From contig JAAYYM010000085.1 of the NCBI GenBank assembly GCA_012515365.1, positions 1-7,367 of the forward strand: 7,367 bases of DNA, read 5' to 3'. Of this stretch, positions 1 through 6,802 are shown piece after piece. The stretch is from Clostridia bacterium (GTDB lineage: Bacteria > Bacillota_A > Clostridia > Lachnospirales > Lachnospiraceae). Every line of letters begins with the position of its first letter. Position 1 is the first letter of the stretch. A model generated the notes under the pieces. That model was not told where the DNA came from and ran no database searches. It saw only the letters and a program-made list of their open reading frames with translations. The position numbers and the translations under genes were made by a program.

Positions 1-2237
1 AGACCTGTACCATTTTCCCGCTCTACTCCTAAACGATTTTCCTGAGAAAATGGCTCGAAAATATGCGTGAGAAATGCCGCCTCCATGCCAATACCTGTAT
101 CCTTTATTATATAGCGAACCGTCACCATTTCATCCGTCACGGATAGTGTTTCTATCGTAACATCTACACTTCCACCCTTTGGAGTAAATTTTACTGCATT
201 CGACAAAAGATTCATCATGATCTGCTGTAAGCGCGCCGCATCAATGATGACTGAAACCCACTTTCTATACTCAGATTCTTGCGTATGAACCGTCAGCGTA
301 ACGCCCTTATTATTTGCAAGCAGCATTGCATTGGCAAAGATCGTTTGAAAGATGGATTTACTGTCAACCGGGCATGTATGCAGCTCCATTTTTCCTGCCT
401 CTATTTTGCTGACATCAAGGGTATCATTAATGAGCTGAAGCAAATACTGACCCGTCATTTCAAGCTGAAGAATGTCTTGCATGAGCGTCGGATCGTCTGT
501 TTCACTCTTCATCAGTTCAGCCAGTCCCAAGATTCCGTTCATTGGAGTTCTCAAATCATGACTCATTCTGGCCAGGAACTCACTTTTAGCGTGATTCGCT
601 TTCTCCTGCTCTCTGCTCTTGTGTTCAATCTCACGAATATATTTTGTGCGTGTACGGTTATAAAGAATGACAGCAATTATAAGCAGCAAAAATGCCACAC
701 ATACAGTGACAATCTCCCAACGGTAAGCAAACATTTTATCGATCATTGACATGTGCTCATAGGAAACCAAGATATTTCGTTCAAGAATCTGTGCTGTTAC
801 GCTGTCAGATACCATAGCAATTGCTTTTTCCAATGCACTCTGCAACACAGGATCCGACACTTTGCCACACATTCTGAATTCAAGTGGTGAATCTGTATAT
901 TCAAGTGCTCTGAATCCATGATATCGAGGATTTTCCAACAGCCAGTTAATGACATAAGAAGAATTAGCAAAGCCATCTATATCGCCTTTGCGTAACGCCT
1001 TAAATGCTGCTGCATTTGAATCATAGCTAACAATCTCATAACAGCCCGCTTCCTTTAAAATATCACGTATTCCATGCGTTGAGGACAAGACGCCAATCTT
1101 CGCATTTTCTTTTAAAAACGTACTTCCCTCACTTACGGCAATCAATATTTCAGATTTTAGAATGCCTCTCGAGACAAATAAATTCGGATCGCCACCCGTA
1201 CTTGCCAAAGGCATAACAAGATCTACCTGATCCAGCATATCCTGTGGTTCTTCTGTTGTGATTGGAATATAGTGAAATGGAATCCCTAATTTCTTAGAAA
1301 TCTCATCTGCGATTTCGATTACAATTCCCTGATACTGTCCACTGGCTTTATCATAATAGCTGACCGGCTCTCTGTCAGGCTGAATGGCCACTGTCAAATA
1401 ATCCTTATTAACAATATAGTCCGTTTCTTCTCTTGTATATGGCATATAGGAGCGCTCTGGATAGTATTTTTTATACAACTCCGTCTTAAAAGAAGGATCC
1501 TCGAGTGCAAGCTCGGTCATGGCGTTATTGATCGGAAGATAGCATGGATTTCCCTTTAATGTTGTAATATAACAGTCACTTACTGCAAATTTATCTAATA
1601 TTTTCATATCATCTGTCAAATCCATAACATTACTGATCAGCGCATCTACCGTGCCGTTTTCAAGCGCTTTCCGACAGCTGTTATAGTTGTCATAATAGAC
1701 GAGATTATTCTGGACACCCACCGAATTAAGGTAATCCGTCAATCCTATTTTTTCCATCAGACTTGTTGTGACAGCGATCTTCATTTCACGGAATTTTCCA
1801 TAGTCCTGATAATACAGATCTGTTTTATTTTTCAGTGTCATTATGGCATGATAAGATGGAAGTACAGATTCTGTCGTGAAATTACTATCAGAAGTCGATG
1901 GATCTATTGGCGCTGAGACTGGCATTCTGACGTCTACTGTTCCGTCCTTCAGCATAGCCTTGATTTCTTCCCAGCTGTCTACCGGAACATACTCCCATTC
2001 GATATTGGCATATTTCGTCAGCTCATTCAAATATTCAACACCGTACCCGGTTTCCTGTCCATTTGCATCATATTCAAAAAAACCGTCCAGCTGATAAAAT
2101 CCAACTTTTACGATTGTCTTTTGTCCATCTGATGCTACTTCTGCCGCATAGATTTGTGTGTAGAGTCCAATCGTCGGCACACAAAAAAGAAGCAGTGCCA
2201 TGATCAGAGTCATACATGTCCGTTTTAACCTATCCAT
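1..2237 (-). CDS. Sensor histidine kinase with tandem solute-binding domains (3' end cut off by window edge)
   Basis: Membrane sensor kinase; 745 residues are visible and the reading frame is open to base 1. Residues 1-31 form a signal peptide or membrane anchor (MDRLKR followed by a hydrophobic stretch). Two periplasmic-binding-protein type 3 domains follow, about 42-265 (opening VKVGFYQLDGFF) and 278-490 (opening LTVAIQPDREPVSYYD), then a membrane span at about 508-527. The HisKA dimerisation box has phospho-acceptor His560 in SHDLRTPMNG. The ATPase domain shows the N box (N676, N680), G1 box DTGIGM (713-718), F box FEPFSQ (727-732) and the start of the G2 box (NGTG, 742-745). The external domains probably bind an amino acid or other small solute and drive autophosphorylation. 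Many relatives are hybrids with a C-terminal receiver domain; that part is outside the window. ATG 2237 is chosen because GGAG lies 9 bases before it; the in-frame ATG at 2252 has no site. It lies 113 bases after the GNAT-membrane gene, probably cotranscribed. The ligand is unknown. Confidence 0.93.
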   Translation of the reverse strand, partial: MDRLKRTCMTLIMALLLFCVPTIGLYTQIYAAEVASDGQKTIVKVGFYQLDGFFEYDANGQETGYGVEYLNELTKYANIEWEYVPVDSWEEIKAMLKDGTVDVRMPVSAPIDPSTSDSNFTTESVLPSYHAIMTLKNKTDLYYQDYGKFREMKIAVTTSLMEKIGLTDYLNSVGVQNNLVYYDNYNSCRKALENGTVDALISNVMDLTDDMKILDKFAVSDCYITTLKGNPCYLPINNAMTELALEDPSFKTELYKKYYPERSYMPYTREETDYIVNKDYLTVAIQPDREPVSYYDKASGQYQGIVIEIADEISKKLGIPFHYIPITTEEPQDMLDQVDLVMPLASTGGDPNLFVSRGILKSEILIAVSEGSTFLKENAKIGVLSSTHGIRDILKEAGCYEIVSYDSNAAAFKALRKGDIDGFANSSYVINWLLENPRYHGFRALEYTDSPLEFRMCGKVSDPVLQSALEKAIAMVSDSVTAQILERNILVSYEHMSMIDKMFAYRWEIVTVCVAFLLLIIAVILYNRTRTKYIREIEHKSREQEKANHAKSEFLARMSHDLRTPMNGILGLAELMKSETDDPTLMQDILQLEMTGQYLLQLINDTLDVSKIEAGKMELHTCPVDSKSIFQTIFANAMLLANNKGVTLTVHTQESEYRKWVSVIIDAARLQQIMMNLLSNAVKFTPKGGSVDVTIETLSVTDEMVTVRYIIKDTGIGMEAAFLTHIFEPFSQENRLGVERENGTG

Positions 2238-2246
2238 ACGTTTGAT

Positions 2247-2250
2247 CTCC
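2247..2250 (-). promoter_or_regulatory. Ribosome binding site of the sensor kinase gene
   Basis: GGAG lies 9 bases before ATG 2237. It overlaps the alternative in-frame ATG at 2252-2250 (ATGGAG), which makes 2237 the likelier start. Confidence 0.6.
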
Positions 2251-2255
2251 ATTCG

Positions 2256-2313
2256 ACTTGACTGAGTTGATTGAGTTGATTGATTCACCTGATTCGTTTG
2301 ATTGAATTGATTG
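2256..2313 (-). repeat. Degenerate 9-base tandem repeat in the kinase leader
   Basis: On the minus strand six units resembling CAATCAACT follow one another: CAATCAATT, CAATCAAAC, GAATCAGGT, a 4-base insert GAAT, CAATCAACT twice (identical), then CAGTCAAGT. The block ends 5 bases before the ribosome binding site of the kinase gene. It lies between the stop of the GNAT-membrane gene (2351) and the kinase start, where no other feature is evident apart from a poor promoter-like TATAGT at 2341-2346. The unit length is a multiple of three, and the kinase frame stays open through it and would read as Asn/Gln/Ser/Thr-rich peptide, but no start codon with a ribosome binding site precedes it. It may be slippage-prone DNA or part of a leader RNA. 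Confidence 0.7.
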
Positions 2314-2350
2314 GCTACAGCATACTGATAGGGATATTTTACTATACTTA

Positions 2351-3427
2351 TTAGCGTAATACTAGAAAAATCGTAATTGCAGAAAGGATTTCTAAAACGA
2401 AATATGTAGCCTTATTATTCTCCCACACTCTCTTACCTCCGAAGGTATTAAAGGGATAAAACGGAAGCATATAAGCAATTTGTAATACGATCCCCAGATC
2501 AGTGGTTGCTGCAAAAAAAGGATGCGCATTACGATAGATTTGGCATATTATGTTGGCCACCATCAGTAAAATCCATGCGCCCGCTGCCGGAGCTGCCATA
2601 CACTTGTAATACTCCTTTGTGTTTTCTCTCTTTGTTAAATACCAATGTCCAAGCATCGGATAAAAACCGCCGAGCAAAGCTACTATGAAAGAGGGAACAA
2701 GACCTCCTTGTGGCATTATAAAATTCCATGATTTCTTAATCATAGTTTTTCCGACTGCCAGCTTTCCAAGTGTTTCTCCCATCGTAATCACGAGTAGAAA
2801 AAAGAGTGCTGCAAGTAAATTCCACCATGGGTTACTTGTCGTATGAAGAAAATAACCAACCATTGCTCCACATAAAAGCATAAATCCATTGAGTCCAAAT
2901 GTCTGAGCCAGATTGTTGGCATTTCCACCGATGCTTTCAGAAGTTGCCCCTTCACATAGAATGTAACATCCGCTTGCGCAGGCAAGTGAAGCTGTTTTTA
3001 TAAACAATCTCATGGTTAAAGCCGTACCGATACGCTGATGCAGACCTCTCAGAGAAACCGGATACAGTCCTGCGTCCTCGAAACGAAGCAGACTTTGAGA
3101 GTTATCTCCGCGTACCAATGCCATCACTGTTTTGCATCCACGTTTGTGAAGATCATCTACAGCAGCTCGATATAACAGCTTTGCTACTCCGCTTCCTCGA
3201 TGATTTGGAAGTACAAACATAATATCAACACATCCTGCTTTTTCTTCTCCATTTCCTGTTACCACCAAAAAAACGCCACCCGCTATGGCTCCATCCTCTG
3301 TCTCTGCGACAAGTCCGATCTTAGGTTTTGACATAAACAGCTGTTCCACAACAGAAAAATTGGGGCATGCTAATTTCTTGAGTTTCGCCGCCTCGTCCGA
3401 ACGCAATTCCCTGATTTTATAATTCAT
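2351..3427 (-). CDS. GNAT acetyltransferase fused to a multi-span membrane domain, possibly a degenerate M50/site-2 protease fold
   Basis: The 358-residue protein has two parts. Residues 1 to about 130 are a GNAT N-acetyltransferase domain: the acetyl-CoA pyrophosphate loop is visible in motif A as VLPNHRGSGVAKLL (72-85; R77, G78, G80), and the end of the fold in NSQSLLRFEDAGLYPV. Residues about 140-358 are hydrophobic, with roughly six or seven spans (about 142-160, 175-194, 200-217, 241-260, 277-297, 308-325, 340-357). The order of short motifs in this half, GETLGK (217-222), AAPAAG (278-283) and LPFYPFNTFGG (321-331), matches the order of HExxH, AGP and LPxxPLDGG in M50 proteases, but the zinc-binding His, Glu and Asp are missing, so protease activity is not expected. 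That relationship is inferred; the GNAT assignment is firm. The acetyl acceptor is unknown. The start has a full AGGAGG site and lies 6 bases after the GH43 stop, so the two are surely cotranscribed. The gene ends in tandem stops TAATAA. Confidence 0.85.
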   Translation of the reverse strand: MNYKIRELRSDEAAKLKKLACPNFSVVEQLFMSKPKIGLVAETEDGAIAGGVFLVVTGNGEEKAGCVDIMFVLPNHRGSGVAKLLYRAAVDDLHKRGCKTVMALVRGDNSQSLLRFEDAGLYPVSLRGLHQRIGTALTMRLFIKTASLACASGCYILCEGATSESIGGNANNLAQTFGLNGFMLLCGAMVGYFLHTTSNPWWNLLAALFFLLVITMGETLGKLAVGKTMIKKSWNFIMPQGGLVPSFIVALLGGFYPMLGHWYLTKRENTKEYYKCMAAPAAGAWILLMVANIICQIYRNAHPFFAATTDLGIVLQIAYMLPFYPFNTFGGKRVWENNKATYFVLEILSAITIFLVLR

Positions 3428-3433
3428 ATTGAT

Positions 3434-5005
3434 TTATTCCTCCTGATCTCCTTTAAAAGGTAAATAGCTGAAATTCTGAAATTCTGCGGTTCCGCCCGAC
3501 ATCATGGTAGAATACATAAAGAGCCCAAATCTGCAGCCGCAAAAATGATCTAACTTAAAGTACAGTTTATGCGTCACTCCGATTTTTTTCCATCCTGCTT
3601 CTGTCTCATAAAAAAATTCAGCTTCATCTCTCATGTTCTCATAATCCACAGAAACTCTTAAGCGGACAGACTCTGTAAAAATCTGCACCCGCGCATTCTC
3701 ACATTCCACGCCACCCTCATTTTCATCTGACTTACTTACCATAACCAAGTACATTCCATCTACTTCCTTTTTGAGCGCAGCAAAACCATAGCAGCCCTGC
3801 AGTGCACAGATGCCTGCATAGTCTCCTACCTTTAACTCCTTGCCATTCACCGTCACCTCGGCTGCGCAATTTGGAAAAAGAGTTCTCTGCGTAAGTGTAT
3901 TCACAGCCTCTTCTAGTCCATTACAGATTCTGCCTGATTGAATGCAAAACGCTCCATGCTCATCTGAAATCGACCACAGCTCAGGAGATGGTTCATGGTT
4001 AAACTCCCATACTTCCTTTAGATGCACGTTTCCTTTTGTGTCAGGCGTATAGTGAAAATCATCGCTCGCATAAAGCGGCTGATACTCATACTCAGATCTT
4101 GTACTCTTTGTTTGAATGTTCATCGGTGCCTTTCCATCGACTCCAAATACAGGAAAATCATTTTCCCATTTTACAGGCACTAAAACCGGAATACGTCCAA
4201 CGGCACCTCTGTCTTGAAATAAAACGCCATACCATGTTCCATCTGGTGTATCCACAATCCCTCCCTGTGCCACACCCTGATTACAATAATTCAGATCATC
4301 ACTCAGTACATCGCGGCCGACAAATTCACCATCAATACTGTCTGACACAAAACAAGCTTCTCTTCTAAACCATGTTTCTCCCGGCGAATGAATTAAAAAC
4401 AAATAATACTTACTATTAATTTTATAAAAATGAGAACCCTCATATCCTAAAATATAATTGTCTTTTTCAGATAAAATAATCCTGTCAACACCACCCTTTT
4501 TTGGTCCTTGCAGTTGAGCATCCAGTTCAGTCAGATGAATACTGGCATTTCCATATACAATATAAACGCTCTCATCATCATCAAACAAAAGAGAACAGTC
4601 ATGATAGAAGCCATCTACCATCTGCTTCTTCCATTGTCCATCCACACGCGCAGAAGTAAATAGGTATGTCTTTCCGGTATCATTAGCTACAAAGCATACA
4701 TAGAATAGATTGTTGTGATATCTGATAGATGCTGCCCACATTCCCTTTCCATAAACGCCCTTGTGATCCTGCAGGCGCTGCCCTGGCGTGCTGTCAAGCG
4801 TATCAAAAATATGACCTGCGATTTCCCAGTTGATCAGATCATAAGAGCGAAGGATCACGCATCCCGGCATAAAATGCATGGTTGTGCTCACCATATAGTA
4901 GGTATCTGCAACCCGAATCACATCTGGATCCGGAAAGTCCATTTTAAGAATAGGGTTTGTATCTGCTTTTTGCATCATCAGCTTTTCCTCATTTTGATCT
5001 ATCAT
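3434..5005 (-). CDS. Glycoside hydrolase family 43 (beta-xylosidase / alpha-L-arabinofuranosidase type), cytoplasmic
   Basis: The protein (523 residues) has the two-domain layout of GH43 exo-enzymes. The five-bladed propeller spans about 17-300, with catalytic base Asp26 in FPDPDV, pKa-setting Asp136 in HDCSLLFDDD and general acid Glu189 in YEGSHFYK; GMWAASIRYH (88-97), QGGIVDTPDG (247-256) and LFQDRGAVGRIP (262-273) are typical of the family and suggest the GH43_12-like group. A C-terminal beta-sandwich (about 330-515) is like those that close the active site in beta-xylosidases. The expected reaction is inverting hydrolysis of terminal xylose or arabinose from short oligosaccharides; which sugar cannot be told from sequence. 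No signal peptide is present, so it acts on imported sugars. No sugar transporter is in the window. ATG 5005 has only a weak site; ATG 4978 (residue 10) has GAGG 8 bases before it and would give a more usual N-terminus, so the start may be 4978. It is first in a unit with the GNAT fusion and probably the kinase. Confidence 0.92.
   Translation of the reverse strand: MIDQNEEKLMMQKADTNPILKMDFPDPDVIRVADTYYMVSTTMHFMPGCVILRSYDLINWEIAGHIFDTLDSTPGQRLQDHKGVYGKGMWAASIRYHNNLFYVCFVANDTGKTYLFTSARVDGQWKKQMVDGFYHDCSLLFDDDESVYIVYGNASIHLTELDAQLQGPKKGGVDRIILSEKDNYILGYEGSHFYKINSKYYLFLIHSPGETWFRREACFVSDSIDGEFVGRDVLSDDLNYCNQGVAQGGIVDTPDGTWYGVLFQDRGAVGRIPVLVPVKWENDFPVFGVDGKAPMNIQTKSTRSEYEYQPLYASDDFHYTPDTKGNVHLKEVWEFNHEPSPELWSISDEHGAFCIQSGRICNGLEEAVNTLTQRTLFPNCAAEVTVNGKELKVGDYAGICALQGCYGFAALKKEVDGMYLVMVSKSDENEGGVECENARVQIFTESVRLRVSVDYENMRDEAEFFYETEAGWKKIGVTHKLYFKLDHFCGCRFGLFMYSTMMSGGTAEFQNFSYLPFKGDQEE
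3439..3444 (-). promoter_or_regulatory. AGGAGG ribosome binding site embedded in the end of the GH43 gene
   Basis: A perfect AGGAGG, 11 bases before ATG 3427, is made from the last sense codons of the glycosidase (CAG GAG GAA TAA). Ribosomes finishing the glycosidase run over it, so translation of the two genes is probably coupled. Confidence 0.8.
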
Positions 5006-5024
5006 CTTTCTGTCTATGATTTCA

Positions 5025-5034
5025 GAGATATCTC
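5025..5034. promoter_or_regulatory. 10-base palindrome in the GH43 leader, possible operator
   Basis: GAGATATCTC is a perfect inverted repeat lying about 25 bases downstream of the -10 box and 20 bases before ATG 5005. The position suits a repressor site, but ten bases is short and chance is a real alternative. Confidence 0.25.
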
Positions 5035-5057
5035 ATTATATTGAATTCCTTCTTCTG

Positions 5058-5087
5058 ATTATAGCATGTTCCTATGTAGCAATACAA
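5058..5087 (-). promoter_or_regulatory. Probable sigma-A promoter of the GH43 operon
   Basis: On the minus strand a consensus TATAAT (5063 to 5058) is preceded by TG one base upstream (TGCTATAAT, an extended -10), with TTGTAT (5087 to 5082) 18 bases upstream as a 3-of-6 match to the -35 box. It sits in the only sizeable gap before the glycosidase, and the start of transcription would be near 5051, giving a leader of about 45 to 75 bases depending on the start codon. A small inverted repeat TTCC-AG-GGAA lies upstream at 5107-5116. No terminator hairpin with a T run was found between the upstream hydrolase stop and this promoter. Confidence 0.6.
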
Positions 5088-5158
5088 TTAGGTAATATAC
5101 CATTAATTCCAGGGAACTCATATAAATGATTCACCAATGTACCTGTCTGATTATTCCA

Positions 5159-5977
5159 CTAAAATTCCTGTACAAAACCTACCTTTAGTTGATGCACCAT
5201 GTCTCCTAATTCCTCATGTAAAATCTCATAGCCCTTTTTCCCGGAGCAGTGTCCTGTGCATACATATGAGATTCCTGTTTCTCTTATCTTTTGTGCAAGA
5301 CTCTTGATTTCTGCTTTTGATTTATTGTAAATATGAAATCCGCCAATGAATGCATACACGTTCTGATCTGGAAATGCCTCTCCTACTTCATTGATAATGT
5401 TGACCACTCCTCCATGAGAGCAGCAATTGAAAATCACTAATCCTTTTTCTGTTTCAAAAACCAGACTCTGCTCGTGAGAGAAATTATCTGGAAACCATTT
5501 TCCATCCTTCCGATACATTTTTTCTCTCTTCCCTATCATTTCTAGATTTGATGTAGAATGAGGAATCAGATAAATGCCCTCTTCTATCTGCATCTTCCCA
5601 CTGACAACTGCAAAACGCTCAGGATAACTTTCTAGAATCCCCTTTGGGATACCTATGTATTTACGAATCAATCCGTATTTAAAATAACAATTTTCAGCCG
5701 TAGTATCCTGAATATAAAACTTCGCATGATTGTTTTCATTAAAAAAAGTTTCCATTCCATTTGCATGATCATAATGGGCATGCGATAAAACAGCATAATC
5801 AATCTCATTCAGTTTAATGTTTAATGCCTTTGCATTGCTTACAAACAAATTAGAGGCTCCTGTATCCAACAAGATTTTCTTTCCGTTATACTCAATATAA
5901 ATGCACAATCCCCATTCTCCGGAAATTCCATTCAATCCGATATTATCTACTACGACAATTGCTTTCATTTTTTGCAT
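5159..5977 (-). CDS. Metallo-beta-lactamase-fold hydrolase, COG1237 type
   Basis: The protein (272 residues from ATG 5977) is a soluble MBL-fold metalloenzyme. The signature SHAHYDH (H66, H68, D70, H71) follows the LLDTGAS strand (36-42), and further candidate metal ligands are in CCSHGG (H188), GGFH (H215) and TGHCSG (H243). The order HxHxDH, CSHxG, GGFH, GHC is that of the COG1237 group, which includes proteins named dihydropterin-ribofuranosylaminobenzene phosphate synthases; that name should not be transferred, since the bacterial members are mostly uncharacterised. The N-terminus (AIVVVDNIGLNG) and length fit the group. Start 5977 is chosen because AAGGAG lies 7 bases upstream; the frame is open to ATG 6001, which has no ribosome binding site. 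It has no signal peptide, so it should be cytoplasmic. It follows the membrane protein gene by 87 bases without a visible terminator and is probably last in the TetR-led unit. The substrate is unknown. Confidence 0.9.
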   Translation of the reverse strand: MQKMKAIVVVDNIGLNGISGEWGLCIYIEYNGKKILLDTGASNLFVSNAKALNIKLNEIDYAVLSHAHYDHANGMETFFNENNHAKFYIQDTTAENCYFKYGLIRKYIGIPKGILESYPERFAVVSGKMQIEEGIYLIPHSTSNLEMIGKREKMYRKDGKWFPDNFSHEQSLVFETEKGLVIFNCCSHGGVVNIINEVGEAFPDQNVYAFIGGFHIYNKSKAEIKSLAQKIRETGISYVCTGHCSGKKGYEILHEELGDMVHQLKVGFVQEF

Positions 5978-5984
5978 ATCTGTT

Positions 5985-5990
5985 CTCCTT
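5985..5990 (-). promoter_or_regulatory. Ribosome binding site that sets the MBL hydrolase start
   Basis: AAGGAG stands 7 bases before ATG 5977. It lies downstream of the alternative ATG at 6001 and so argues that the first eight codons of the longer frame are not translated. Confidence 0.75.
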
Positions 5991-6064
5991 ACATTCTCCA
6001 TAACTTATTTAACACGATCTATTTCCCGCTGTTCTGCTCCTATTACTTAGGCATACATCTGATA

Positions 6065-6715
6065 CTATATAAGCATAAGTGCCAATACACCGTACATTGC
6101 CAAGCCAAGGCTTGCAGCGCAAATACTTGGTGCATCAATAAATATTTTGCATTTTGTAGCTCGCAGCAATAATCCAATTATTTGAAATACCACTGGATTG
6201 CATATGATACACCATAAGGGAAGTGCAATAGTTCCATTTATAATCAATACTATAACAACGATAGCCGGAATAATGACTAACATTGCGTAAAGTGTATAAA
6301 AAGGCACATAGATCTGTCGAAAGAGTGTGTTTATTATATCCTCTGCCAATTCAAAATCATCCCGTTTCATGATTTTTTGATATATCGTGGGGATCAAGCA
6401 CAAAAATGAATGAATCATGAATCCACCCATTGCTCCGCATAGAAAAATAATTGTTAATCCAATTGCTAACTTTTCGTTTACTTTTTTAAGTTGTAACATC
6501 AATGCAATAAACCCACAAGTGTACATTGGCACAGCAAACATGGCCAGAATGTCCGACCATACAAACCGAAAATGAGCCATTGTTTCCCACTTACTATCCA
6601 TAATTCCCATTTTGCCAAGTTTTTTGTTATCTGCTCCCTTTAAATCTAACAGACAATCCGCCGTTGCACATAATAATCCGCCAAATATACCTATCATCGC
6701 TAATATCTGAATCAT
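6065..6715 (-). CDS. Six-span integral membrane protein, DUF6796-like
   Basis: The protein (216 residues) is almost entirely hydrophobic, with spans at about 3-22, 52-75, 86-110, 136-160, 163-185 and 192-214. Features that stand out are acidic residues at the end of the first span (D20 and D24 in ATADCLLDLKG), the loop GKMGIMDSKWETM (34-46) and a His in the third span (GGFMIHSFLCL, H101). I associate the opening (IGIFGGLLCATADCLLDLKG) with the uncharacterised DUF6796 family of Clostridia; this is from memory and not verified. No transport or enzyme motif was recognised, so no function is assigned. ATG 6715 is chosen because GGAGGG lies 6 bases before it; the frame stays open to 6832, but that extension is basic, runs back into the TetR gene and lacks a ribosome binding site. 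It follows the TetR stop by 79 bases, so it is a likely target of that regulator. Confidence 0.8.
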   Translation of the reverse strand: MIQILAMIGIFGGLLCATADCLLDLKGADNKKLGKMGIMDSKWETMAHFRFVWSDILAMFAVPMYTCGFIALMLQLKKVNEKLAIGLTIIFLCGAMGGFMIHSFLCLIPTIYQKIMKRDDFELAEDIINTLFRQIYVPFYTLYAMLVIIPAIVVIVLIINGTIALPLWCIICNPVVFQIIGLLLRATKCKIFIDAPSICAASLGLAMYGVLALMLI

Positions 6716-6721
6716 AATTTT

Positions 6722-6727
6722 CCCTCC
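6722..6727 (-). promoter_or_regulatory. Ribosome binding site that sets the membrane protein start
   Basis: GGAGGG lies 6 bases upstream of ATG 6715 and favours this start over upstream codons of the same open frame. Confidence 0.75.
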
Positions 6728-6758
6728 ATTGCTATCTAATCTAATCCTTTCTGTGACA

Positions 6759-6802
6759 CTATTCTTATGTTTTCTTCTATTCTTTTGTGATCTTCTATTC
6801 TT
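6759..6802 (-). repeat. 18-base periodic repeat at the end of the TetR gene
   Basis: The octamer AAGAATAG (minus strand) occurs three times at exactly 18-base spacing (6795-6802, 6777-6784, 6759-6766); the first two copies extend to the 12-mer AAGAATAGAAGA (6791-6802 and 6773-6784). The first copy contains the TetR stop codon. As 18 is six codons, each later copy carries another TAG in the same frame. It looks like an old tandem duplication of the gene's end, or less likely a set of protein-binding sites. Confidence 0.6.

Noticed and set aside
279..749. Open frame of 156 codons on the plus strand
   Set aside because: It lies wholly antisense to the kinase gene across the membrane span and HisKA region, has no recognisable domain and no ribosome binding site; it is a shadow of the real frame.
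1876..2094. 72-codon plus-strand open frame
   Set aside because: Antisense to the first solute-binding domain of the kinase, with composition expected of a shadow frame.
2256..2313. CRISPR array
   Set aside because: The units are 9 bases and abut one another with no unique spacers, so this is a simple tandem repeat.
4036..4368. 110-codon plus-strand open frame, and a similar 109-codon one at 4715-5044
   Set aside because: Both are antisense to the GH43 gene, which has intact catalytic motifs throughout; neither shows a domain.
5101..5158. Terminator of the MBL hydrolase gene
   Set aside because: Only weak imperfect pairings (for example GAACTCAT with ATGATTC) are present and there is no T run, so no Rho-independent terminator is called.
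5978..6001. MBL hydrolase start at ATG 6001
   Set aside because: No ribosome binding site precedes it, while AAGGAG lies 7 bases before ATG 5977.
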